Assembly (NCBI GenBank): GCA_029838215.1
Contig: JALGVI010000011.1
Coordinates: forward strand, 1-64,000
Origin: Candidatus Helarchaeota archaeon
GTDB lineage: Archaea > Asgardarchaeota > Lokiarchaeia > Helarchaeales > RDOG01
Direction: 5' to 3'
Length of the DNA: 64,000 nt
Both the position numbers and the translations under genes were made by a program. Positions within the stretch are counted from its first letter, which is position 1. Every line of letters starts with the position of its first letter. The notes below the pieces were generated by a model. That model worked only from the letters and a program-made list of their open reading frames with translations, searched no databases and was not told the DNA's origin. Positions 18,830 to 26,410 of the stretch are shown here, one piece after another.

Positions 18830-19228
18830 ATGAGCGAGTATGATGAACTTGCAACGAAACTAAGCGAAATTTCTGAAAAATTGGCAACGGTAGCAGATCT
18901 AATCACGACGTTGGTCAATGCAATAAAAACCATGGGACAACACTTGGGTGATAAAATGACTCAACTTACCGAGATGGTGAAAACCTATGGTATAAAAGCA
19001 ACAGAAACAGGTTCTGGCGATTTTGACCAAATACAAAGTGCTATCTCCAAAATATTTGAAAAAATTGATACATTAAACACGATTACTGGACAAAAATCCC
19101 TCCAAGATTCTGGTACTGCCTTGAATGAGTTATTGGACATGCTTGATACTGTTGCATTTGATCCTGAAGAAATTAAAATAAAAATAAATGAGATCACGAC
19201 ATTTATTGAAGAAATTAAGAAGAAATGA
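18830..19228 (+). CDS. Small coiled-coil protein A of the coiled-coil island
   Basis: 132 aa from the ATG at 18830. The frame also opens at TTG 18818, but a GAGG motif at 18811 is too close to that codon. It is nearly all heptad-patterned helix: LATKLSEISEKLATVADLITTLVNAIKTMG, a short TGSGDF break, then a second helix pair. It is not recognised as a named family. A TATA-like TTTATAAG lies ~75 bp upstream. It is paired with the next gene (12-bp gap). Confidence 0.7.
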   Translation: MSEYDELATKLSEISEKLATVADLITTLVNAIKTMGQHLGDKMTQLTEMVKTYGIKATETGSGDFDQIQSAISKIFEKIDTLNTITGQKSLQDSGTALNELLDMLDTVAFDPEEIKIKINEITTFIEEIKKK

Positions 19229-19240
19229 AGGTGAAAACAC

Positions 19241-19888
19241 GTGGAAAAATCTGGTATCTCTTTTATCACGGCTGTCGCCAATGATATCTACGAAAAAGTC
19301 AATGGTGTAATAGAGTCATTCGAAAAAGTTGGAGAAATCCTACCCAACATAATGCAGGAAATAAATGATAATATGACAGCACTATCATCTTCAATTGGTC
19401 AGATGATCGAAGAAACCAATCAAAATCGTAATCTCACGAAAGATATGTTTTCTGAATTGACTGAAAAAGTCATAAATCAAATACAACAAATTCAAGACAA
19501 AAAAGAAGCTGAACTTGATGAAAAAGGATTAAAAGAAACCGTGCAAGTCTTGCAAAACGTTTCAAAAAACCTGAATGACAAGGTGTTTGATATTCAATAC
19601 GCTTTGATTATTGCAGGGATTCACACGATTGTTGACGTTCTAAAAGGATTAATTCAAGCACAACCCACACAACAAGTTCAGCCCGCTTCAGAAGAATCAA
19701 TTGTATTTTCCGATAAAGCTCCAATTCCTGTCAGCGCTTCAGAAACTGGAAAATTAGCTCCGAAAAAACCTGCAAAGCGAAAGAAAGGACGAAGAGCACC
19801 GGGTAAACCAACGCAAAAAACCGTGGGCTCTCATGAGGACGAACTTGAAAAAATGAGACGTAAAAAAAGGCTATTTGGTAACTACTAG
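19241..19888 (+). CDS. Coiled-coil protein B with basic linker and FG-type tail
   Basis: 215 aa, GTG start at 19241. Residues ~10-140 are heptad-rich helix. Residues ~145-170 are Pro/Gln/Ser linker. A strongly basic stretch follows (APKKPAKRKKGRRAPGKP), then EDELEKMRRKKRLFGNY at the C-terminus. The final LFG is shared in style with two other proteins of this island. The basic patch may bind nucleic acid or an acidic surface. Family not recognised. Confidence 0.7.
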   Translation: MEKSGISFITAVANDIYEKVNGVIESFEKVGEILPNIMQEINDNMTALSSSIGQMIEETNQNRNLTKDMFSELTEKVINQIQQIQDKKEAELDEKGLKETVQVLQNVSKNLNDKVFDIQYALIIAGIHTIVDVLKGLIQAQPTQQVQPASEESIVFSDKAPIPVSASETGKLAPKKPAKRKKGRRAPGKPTQKTVGSHEDELEKMRRKKRLFGNY

Positions 19889-19899
19889 TGATTCTAAAT

Positions 19900-20418
19900 T
19901 CATCCGAATAAATCTGATGGCTTTAATAACGTATCATTTGTTTTATCCTTTTTTCCTGAAGTTTGGAGACTATCTAATTCTTCTTGTGGCGAGACGGAGC
20001 CTTGTGAAACGGGGACTCCTTCGCTTCCTATTGTAGGAATGGGTGCCGCAAGAGGCTCTTCTTTTGTAGTAACTCCTTGGACTGTTTTCGGAGATGAAGT
20101 CACTGCTGGGTGAGGGACTGGAGCAATGGCAACTTGGGTCATCAACTCGCGGACATCCTGTAAAACTCGATTGAGTTCCATTACCTGCATTTGTTTTTGT
20201 GTTTGCTCCATTAGAGTCGAGAACCGGGCCTCTAACTCATTCACTCTTGGGGAAACTGGACCTCCTCCCAAAGGTTTTTTTACGAGTTCTTTAATGGCAT
20301 TTTGATTTTCTGTAATCAATTCGGAGTTTTTCTTGATCTCATCAGCCATTGAGGTAACTTTTGTCAATATTTCTTTTAACACTCGAAGAATTTCTGATTC
20401 CATGACTTTATCTTCCAT
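19900..20418 (-). CDS. Coiled-coil protein C with PTS-rich linker and KPSDLFG tail
   Basis: 172 aa. Two helical stretches (~5-50 and ~65-100) are followed by ~65 residues of Pro/Ser/Thr/Gly linker and the terminal peptide LLKPSDLFG. It is the last gene of a seven-gene minus-strand run that begins at 26178. It converges on protein B, 11 bp apart. Not a recognised family; the layout (oligomerising coil, flexible linker, short terminal motif) suggests an adaptor. Confidence 0.7.
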   Translation of the reverse strand: MEDKVMESEILRVLKEILTKVTSMADEIKKNSELITENQNAIKELVKKPLGGGPVSPRVNELEARFSTLMEQTQKQMQVMELNRVLQDVRELMTQVAIAPVPHPAVTSSPKTVQGVTTKEEPLAAPIPTIGSEGVPVSQGSVSPQEELDSLQTSGKKDKTNDTLLKPSDLFG

Positions 20419-20451
20419 GCCATCGACTCTCCATGATCATTTAACAAGTCA

Positions 20452-21987
20452 CTAAAATTTTTTATATGATTCCAACTTATAAAAATGCTGTTTCTTTTTA
20501 AAAAATTGCATTTTCTTCAAGCGTTGAAATCGCTGTTTGCGGTCTTCGTGAGATGTTCCATCTTGAGTTCGATATATCCACGCATTTAATTCTGGTGGCT
20601 CAATAGAGATGTATTGCACTAAAGGATTATTAAACATGGCTGAACCCTTCTGTAACGTGAATACACTTACGAGAAAATCCTGAATTTCTCTATCATGTGT
20701 TTGTAGAAATTCTAGTGTTTGCGAAAAATCCTCTAAAGTTTCTCCCGGAAATCCAACCATGACGTAGACACCAACTCGAACTCCCATTTCATCCATTTTC
20801 TTGATTATTCTTGAAGCATCATCGAGATCAATGAGCTTATTCATGAGCTTCAATACTCGATGGCTACCCGACTCTAATCCAAAATAACAATATTTTAATC
20901 CATCACGTGAATAATTAACTATCTTTTCATCCGACCAACCCCGAAATTCCGCATTTCCTCCCCATTCTATTGAAATTCCGGTACTTTTCAAGATGTCAAG
21001 TGCCTTTCTAAAAGTCGTCGTAGAATTAAACGAATTATCGGCAAGTGCAATTTCGTTAATCCCCAAGACTGAGTTATAATATTCGATTTCCCTGACTACG
21101 GATGTTGGTTTTTTCACTCTAAAAGGACCCCAGATGCTGTTATCGTTACAAAAAACGCAATTTGATGGACATCCCTTCGAGCAAAAAATTCTTAAACTGG
21201 AAACATTTCGGAAGTCTTGGTTGACCAAATCCAAGGAATTGTATGCTGGAATCGGCAACTCATCTAAGTTTAAAGCAGGAGGACTTTCAGTTTTAATTAA
21301 CGAGCCGTTTGAAAAAAAAGTAATCCCGGGAGCACCTTGAATCTTTAACTTCTCCTTTTTCAGTCGCAAAATATGAAATAATGGTAGTTCTCCTTCATTA
21401 TGATGTATCACTGCATCAATTGAATTCAAACGCGCATAAAAATCACCACGATAGATGTTGCTCGCCTCAGGTCCCCCTAAAATTATTTTGATGTCGGAAT
21501 TTCTCCTCTTCAAACAATTTGCAACATAAATCGAAGCGACCGCATTTCCAACAACAATCGAAAAACCAAATAGATCCGTATCAAATTTCTCCAAGTATTC
21601 AACGTACCTGTCAAGAATGCGAATGGTCTTGTCTTTCTGGTCTTCAAACTTTGTAAAAATCGTTTGGTACAGTTTCGAACAGACTGGACCCAAAGATTCG
21701 ATAAATAATTGTACTTGTTCTCTGGAAAGACCTAACAATTCACGAAAAATAAACCAATTGGCATAACCCCAATTCCCAAACTTGAGCTCCTTCTGATCCT
21801 GAAATTCAGTTGGCAACTTGAAATTCTTGAGATGACCATGATAAAAATCAAAACTACAATCCACGCAATGCAAGCGGAATCCCTTACTTGAAAGAAAGCT
21901 CTGTAAAGAAGCCAACGAAAATGATGGAATGAGGCTATTATATGCCGGCAAGGACGTTAAAACAATATCATATTCCATTTTTGGCAC
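20452..21987 (-). CDS. B12-binding-domain radical SAM enzyme
   Basis: 511 aa. The N-terminal ~200 residues match the cobalamin-binding Rossmann fold (DIVLTSLPAYNSLIPSFSLASLQSFL; KIILGGPEASNIYRGDF). The radical SAM barrel starts with FCSKGCPSNCVFCND, where C-x3-C-x2-C is intact. Later parts include YCYFGLESGSHRVLKLMNK and MVGFPGETLEDFSQTL, typical of B12-radical SAM enzymes. Substrate unknown: these enzymes do methylations or ring rearrangements on lipids, cofactors or peptides. It is embedded between coiled-coil genes with 9- and 33-bp gaps, so it is probably part of the same unit. The start could also be at the fourth codon (MEYDIV). Confidence 0.9.
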   Translation of the reverse strand: MPKMEYDIVLTSLPAYNSLIPSFSLASLQSFLSSKGFRLHCVDCSFDFYHGHLKNFKLPTEFQDQKELKFGNWGYANWFIFRELLGLSREQVQLFIESLGPVCSKLYQTIFTKFEDQKDKTIRILDRYVEYLEKFDTDLFGFSIVVGNAVASIYVANCLKRRNSDIKIILGGPEASNIYRGDFYARLNSIDAVIHHNEGELPLFHILRLKKEKLKIQGAPGITFFSNGSLIKTESPPALNLDELPIPAYNSLDLVNQDFRNVSSLRIFCSKGCPSNCVFCNDNSIWGPFRVKKPTSVVREIEYYNSVLGINEIALADNSFNSTTTFRKALDILKSTGISIEWGGNAEFRGWSDEKIVNYSRDGLKYCYFGLESGSHRVLKLMNKLIDLDDASRIIKKMDEMGVRVGVYVMVGFPGETLEDFSQTLEFLQTHDREIQDFLVSVFTLQKGSAMFNNPLVQYISIEPPELNAWIYRTQDGTSHEDRKQRFQRLKKMQFFKKKQHFYKLESYKKF

Positions 21988-21995
21988 GGATGTTC

Positions 21996-22322
21996 TTATT
22001 CTCTCTTAATCTTATCTGCTACAGAGAGAATACGCTTCAATGCCGTTAATAAATCTAAGTACCAAAAATTCTCATTTACATTCTCGATGGAATTTAAAAG
22101 AAGCTTTGTATTTTCCCTGTAAGCCTTTAGACCACCTGCTTCCCCAAATCTCTGACCGAGCTGGGATACAGAATCATTGAGAGCCTCCATTGATTTGCTC
22201 AATTTGTTCAATGATTCCACGACGTTATTATTTACTTCATCCAGAGCATTCTGGATCTTGTCCATTCTACCAAAAACATCGTTTAATGCTTCAGTGATAA
22301 AAGGTAAGAGACTTCTACTCAT
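21996..22322 (-). CDS. Small coiled-coil protein E of the coiled-coil island
   Basis: 108 aa, mostly helix with heptads (VFGRMDKIQNALDEVNNNVVESLNKLSKSMEAL), a short Gly-rich break, then a second helical pair. It resembles proteins A and F in size and pattern, though low-complexity helix makes homology uncertain. Gaps of 8 and 12 bp to its neighbours support one transcript. Confidence 0.68.
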   Translation of the reverse strand: MSRSLLPFITEALNDVFGRMDKIQNALDEVNNNVVESLNKLSKSMEALNDSVSQLGQRFGEAGGLKAYRENTKLLLNSIENVNENFWYLDLLTALKRILSVADKIKRE

Positions 22323-22334
22323 TTTATCATCCCA

Positions 22335-22676
22335 TTATTCCGTGTTTTTTTCACTCTGTATTACTTGAACCGTTTCTATGAGCTGATTTAATAATTCTGC
22401 TACTTTTTTCTCTTCGAATTCTGCTTCGAGCCGTTGGCTGATTTTTATAATGCTTTGTTTTGCGGTCTCAATTTCTTGCGTGTGAAAAATGATCTCAAAT
22501 GTTTTAATTAATCGATCAACGCGTCGATCAAATCCAACTAATAAATCATCCATGTTCTCGTTAAACTTTTCAAAAGTGTCTCGTAATAATTGAATTTGTT
22601 CATGTGTCTGATCTAATTTATTTGAAAGCTGCAAAAATAGGTTTTGAATGGCATGAAATTGAGGATCATCACTCAT
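22335..22676 (-). CDS. Small coiled-coil protein F of the coiled-coil island
   Basis: 113 aa, continuous amphipathic helix (NLFLQLSNKLDQTHEQIQLL; VDRLIKTFEIIF) with a C-terminal helix rich in Glu/Lys. No tail motif. Not recognised. It is part of the tightly packed minus-strand run. Confidence 0.68.
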   Translation of the reverse strand: MSDDPQFHAIQNLFLQLSNKLDQTHEQIQLLRDTFEKFNENMDDLLVGFDRRVDRLIKTFEIIFHTQEIETAKQSIIKISQRLEAEFEEKKVAELLNQLIETVQVIQSEKNTE

Positions 22677-22694
22677 GTTAATTACCTCGTGAAT

Positions 22695-23285
22695 TCAACT
22701 TCCGAAGAACGATGAAGGACGAAGGTTGTGATCCTCCCCATCTTCTTCAGCTTGCTGAGGTGGAACGGCTGGAGCCGTTGAAACTGGTGCGGTACCTTCG
22801 GTGCTACTAGCAGCAGGTGCCGAGGTTGTTTGGGTTGAGCTGGTTGAAGCTGGTGCGGTCTGTGAAGTAGAAGATGCAACGCGTTCAACCACCTTTTCAA
22901 CGACCCTTGGAGCCACAGGCATTGATAAATTCTCAATTCTCCTCACTAACCCCTGAATCGTCAAGATTTGAATGCTTTTTTGCAATTTGTTCAAGATATG
23001 ATCGATGGCGATTTCTATTTCATTTAAATCCTGCAATCCTAATGACTCGATCTCTTCGGTCAGAACCTGTTGCATCTCTGGAATGCTTCTTTGGCTCAAG
23101 ATTGCAAATTCACTGTCGAACTTCTTTTCTAAAGTATCAATTTTTTGCAAGATATTCTTAAAAGTAATGGTCTGGTCTTCAACTTTACGCTCTATTCTTT
23201 GTAACGCCTTTACTGCATCTTCGAGAAGACCTGTTAACATGTTTATGAGCACGGTGTCGCCTTGGGACAACTCAAACATCTCCAT
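22695..23285 (-). CDS. Coiled-coil protein G with Ala/Ser/Thr/Pro linker and RPSSFFGS tail
   Basis: 196 aa. Residues ~5-115 are heptad-rich helix (LLEDAVKALQRIERKVEDQTI; MQQVLTEEIESLGLQDLNEIEIAI). A ~65-residue Ala/Ser/Thr/Pro linker follows, then an acidic patch and the terminal LRPSSFFGS. The architecture is the same as protein C. The low-complexity linker is real coding sequence, because the other two frames do not sustain it past a few dozen codons. Confidence 0.7.
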   Translation of the reverse strand: MEMFELSQGDTVLINMLTGLLEDAVKALQRIERKVEDQTITFKNILQKIDTLEKKFDSEFAILSQRSIPEMQQVLTEEIESLGLQDLNEIEIAIDHILNKLQKSIQILTIQGLVRRIENLSMPVAPRVVEKVVERVASSTSQTAPASTSSTQTTSAPAASSTEGTAPVSTAPAVPPQQAEEDGEDHNLRPSSFFGS

Positions 23286-23431
23286 TTCTTGTGATGATAG
23301 AATTCAAAAATATGAATCTCATCATTACCAATAGCATCAGCTGAAAACACTGCTTTATATTCTTTTTTATTATGGTTTCAGAATTCTTAAGAGCCTTCAC
23401 GAATTTTTATTAAATTTTTAAAAAGATCTTG

Positions 23432-24487
23432 TTATAGAGGATGTCCTTGAACCCATGCTTCAGATAGGAGAGTCAAATAAAATTCAATTTGTTTATATTC
23501 CGTGATGTAAAAACCTACTGGTCCTGCTTTTTCCGAGTTTGTTGCAATTATTAAACCCTCGCGGTCAAACTCCAAGCCCCATCTGTCTTTTCTAGAGAAA
23601 TTACGAAAAGTAAAATTTGATCGTCCCTTGAAACTATTAAGAATGTCTTGGTCTTCTTCCGTTTTCTCAATAGAAGTTGCAACTCGAACGTTTACCCTGT
23701 CGCTTAGAATTGATAAATTTAAACCCTCGAGATCTTTTATCGTTGGAATGATTAAAAGAACGCGCATTCTAGCATTTCCTAATGCTTCGTTCATTGATTC
23801 CAGAATTTGTTCTCTACCCTGAATGTATTTGAAATCTTTCTTTTCTGAAAGCTCCAATTTTTCTCGTAGAGCATTTACCGTTTCATTTAATTGCTTGATT
23901 TCATCCTTTAAATCCAAAACTTGATCCGTTTTTTCGAGAATCGCGGATTTATTGCTCTCAAGTTTATCTTTTAAATTTTCAATTAAATCCTTCAAGGAAC
24001 CGTTCTTTTCTTCTAGCGAATTGACCTGATTTTTTAATTCATTTACCTGTTCCGTGAGACTTGCTATCTCTTCTTTTTGTTTTTTAATGGTCCTAGTCTG
24101 TCGTCCTACCTGTTCTTCATACTCCTTTTTAATGCTTGTTTCGATCAGTTCCTTGTTTTTCTCAATCTTTATGTTAGCATCTGCAAGTTCTTTTTCCTTT
24201 TGTTGATATTCTTCTTCGATTTTTTTAATTTTTTCTTCCAGTCCTCTGACAATTTCCTCTAATTCCTGATTTTTACTCTTATAGGTTGATAAATCTTCCA
24301 TTAGTCCATTGATTACTTTTTTCTTATCTTCGATTTCGCTCTTGAATATCTGAACTTGTTCGTCTGAAATTGCCAGATTTTGTTTAGAATTATTTAATTC
24401 TTCATCTAATTGCTTTTCAATGTCGTGTATGATTTGTTCTTGTTCTTCAACCGTGCGTTTCAACACGCCTCTATCTGTTTCTTCCAA
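23432..24487 (-). CDS. Long coiled-coil protein H with C-terminal PLD/TrmB-sensor-like domain
   Basis: 351 aa. Residues 1-~215 form an uninterrupted coiled coil of ~30 heptads, rich in Glu/Lys. The last ~130 residues are globular: GREQILESMNEALGNARMRVLLIIPT, NVRVATSIEK, then FDREGLIIATNSEKAGPVGFYITE. This order (helix, beta strand, displaced D/E-x-G strand, late helix) resembles the PLD-like sensor domain at the C-terminus of archaeal TrmB regulators. The catalytic HKD motif is not seen, so it is probably a binding domain. No DNA-binding domain is fused. Confidence 0.65.
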   Translation of the reverse strand: MEETDRGVLKRTVEEQEQIIHDIEKQLDEELNNSKQNLAISDEQVQIFKSEIEDKKKVINGLMEDLSTYKSKNQELEEIVRGLEEKIKKIEEEYQQKEKELADANIKIEKNKELIETSIKKEYEEQVGRQTRTIKKQKEEIASLTEQVNELKNQVNSLEEKNGSLKDLIENLKDKLESNKSAILEKTDQVLDLKDEIKQLNETVNALREKLELSEKKDFKYIQGREQILESMNEALGNARMRVLLIIPTIKDLEGLNLSILSDRVNVRVATSIEKTEEDQDILNSFKGRSNFTFRNFSRKDRWGLEFDREGLIIATNSEKAGPVGFYITEYKQIEFYLTLLSEAWVQGHPL

Positions 24488-24516
24488 TTTATGACCTCCT
24501 TATTTTTAAACTTGCA

Positions 24517-26178
24517 CTATTCTGTTGTTTTTTGGTGGAACTGGCTATTTGCCATCCAAGTAGATTTGATCTCAACTATTTTTGATTTTTCTAAAATATC
24601 TGTCGCATCAAGCATTTCAAATCCACGCATCATTCTGTACTTAGCAATATCTTTGTTTTGTAAGAGGTTCTTCTTTTCACAATTAAATTCAAAATTACTC
24701 CTTATTTCAAAATTCGTATCTAATGCTTTTTCTAATCGATCTTTTAATGAAGATTGGAATGCGGCATTCATGAATTCAAAAGGAATCCATTGATCTGCCG
24801 ATGCCTTTTTTGAAAGAAGAATGATAGGAGGAACGATGAAAATTTTTTCGTCATCATCCGATGTTTCTACTTCAGCAACATAAAGTGGGATGAATTTTTT
24901 AGCCAATGGTACTACCATACCTATTTGAGAACCTAATACAGACCATCTCATCAAATAATTTTTTTCATTAATGCAATTCTTAATGACATCATCGATGAGC
25001 TTCTTAATAGACTCCGTTCTCTTTTCTATATCATCCTGACTTGAAGCAAAATCCTTCAGTTTCATGTCTTTTTCCACGAATAATTTCGGCAAATCTCCCC
25101 CAACTTTTTCCAATGATTCACGATATTTTTTATCTATTTCTTCTTCTTTAACGTGAACTTCATCTTCCAACTTAACTAATTCGTCTTCAATTTGCTTGAA
25201 TCCTTCCTCTATTGAAAAAAGTATCTTCTTTATCTCTTCACCATTTTTAAACTCGTCTATCATGTTTTTTACTCGTTCCAACACGTATTCTGGCTCGGCA
25301 TCTTCTTGTTCCAGACTCTCTACATTTAAAACGTATTTTCGCAAATATGAAGCAAGTAACCGATGTTTTTCATGGATCTTCAAAGTTAAAGCAGTCCTTC
25401 GCTTCGATAACCACTCCGTGAGGTTAAACATCCCATCCGATTTGGATTTCTGTAATTTTGCCATCTGGGCTTTAACCTCGTCTTGTTTTCGATATATCTC
25501 TGATGTTATCCTTTTATCAAGATTCTTTATTTTACGCTTGATGCTGGAGAGCCAATTATCCGTCGTTTCTTCAATTAGTCGCAACAAGTTTTTCCAATTC
25601 TGCATGTTTCCATCAATTTGTTTTAGTATTGTTGCGTATTCTCCTGCAATATCCAATGCCTGATCTGATGTGTGAACGCAATCTAAATCCGCCAGCATTG
25701 AAGACACGTTACTTTCTTCATGTTTTAGGAGTGTAGCGATTCCTTTTAATAAATCTGGTTCTATAATGCCTTTAATAAAAATCTCTCGCCTTGAAATTCC
25801 TTTAATTAGTGCCTCGCATTCATCTAAAACATTTTTAAAGTCCTCTGTCGATGAAGTCTTGGCATCCGTGTCTCTCATAAGCCTGCTTATTTTAGATTGA
25901 ATCGTTCCAGGAGCGTCGGTGATCTCAAACCTAAGAGAAAAGAAATTCAATCCATCAATGGCAATGTATCTTTCAGGTCCAACTTGAACGAGGAAAAGCG
26001 GCCACAAAGATTTTGAAAAGAAGTGATATCGTGCATTTTTTAAATTAGCAAGATATTTGAAATATTCCATTATACTAAACATGCTTGCAAGTTCCAAATC
26101 CAATTTGTTTAGAGGAACGTGATCATGTTCTTTTATGATGCTTGCTCCAAGAGTTGTTTCTTCTTCTGTCAAACCCAC
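24517..26178 (-). CDS. Large coiled-coil protein I with N- and C-terminal globular domains
   Basis: 553 aa. The N-terminal ~110 residues are globular (NARYHFFSKSLWPLFLVQVGPERYIAIDGL). Residues ~130-400 are helical with several coils. The last ~130 residues are a second globular domain (GMVVPLAKKFIPLYVAEVE; KIFIVPPIILLSKKAS). It is the first gene of the seven-gene minus-strand run and probably its scaffold. No family recognised. It is divergent from gene J with 232 bp between. Confidence 0.68.
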   Translation of the reverse strand: MGLTEEETTLGASIIKEHDHVPLNKLDLELASMFSIMEYFKYLANLKNARYHFFSKSLWPLFLVQVGPERYIAIDGLNFFSLRFEITDAPGTIQSKISRLMRDTDAKTSSTEDFKNVLDECEALIKGISRREIFIKGIIEPDLLKGIATLLKHEESNVSSMLADLDCVHTSDQALDIAGEYATILKQIDGNMQNWKNLLRLIEETTDNWLSSIKRKIKNLDKRITSEIYRKQDEVKAQMAKLQKSKSDGMFNLTEWLSKRRTALTLKIHEKHRLLASYLRKYVLNVESLEQEDAEPEYVLERVKNMIDEFKNGEEIKKILFSIEEGFKQIEDELVKLEDEVHVKEEEIDKKYRESLEKVGGDLPKLFVEKDMKLKDFASSQDDIEKRTESIKKLIDDVIKNCINEKNYLMRWSVLGSQIGMVVPLAKKFIPLYVAEVETSDDDEKIFIVPPIILLSKKASADQWIPFEFMNAAFQSSLKDRLEKALDTNFEIRSNFEFNCEKKNLLQNKDIAKYRMMRGFEMLDATDILEKSKIVEIKSTWMANSQFHQKTTE

Positions 26179-26410
26179 GATATTTCACCAAAGACCTATT
26201 CAAATAAAAAATCCTACATACTTTTTCTCTCACGTATCATTCTTGAAAAATTTTATGTTCTACACGATTCGACAAAATTCGGAAATCGATAATAAAAACT
26301 TATTTTTCCGATTCATTATAAGTTTTCTTCAAAAAAACATTCAAATACATGAAAAGCATATCATGTTCCATCATTTCCGTATCAAAATTTAATCGAGGCG
26401 ACCTGACCAG

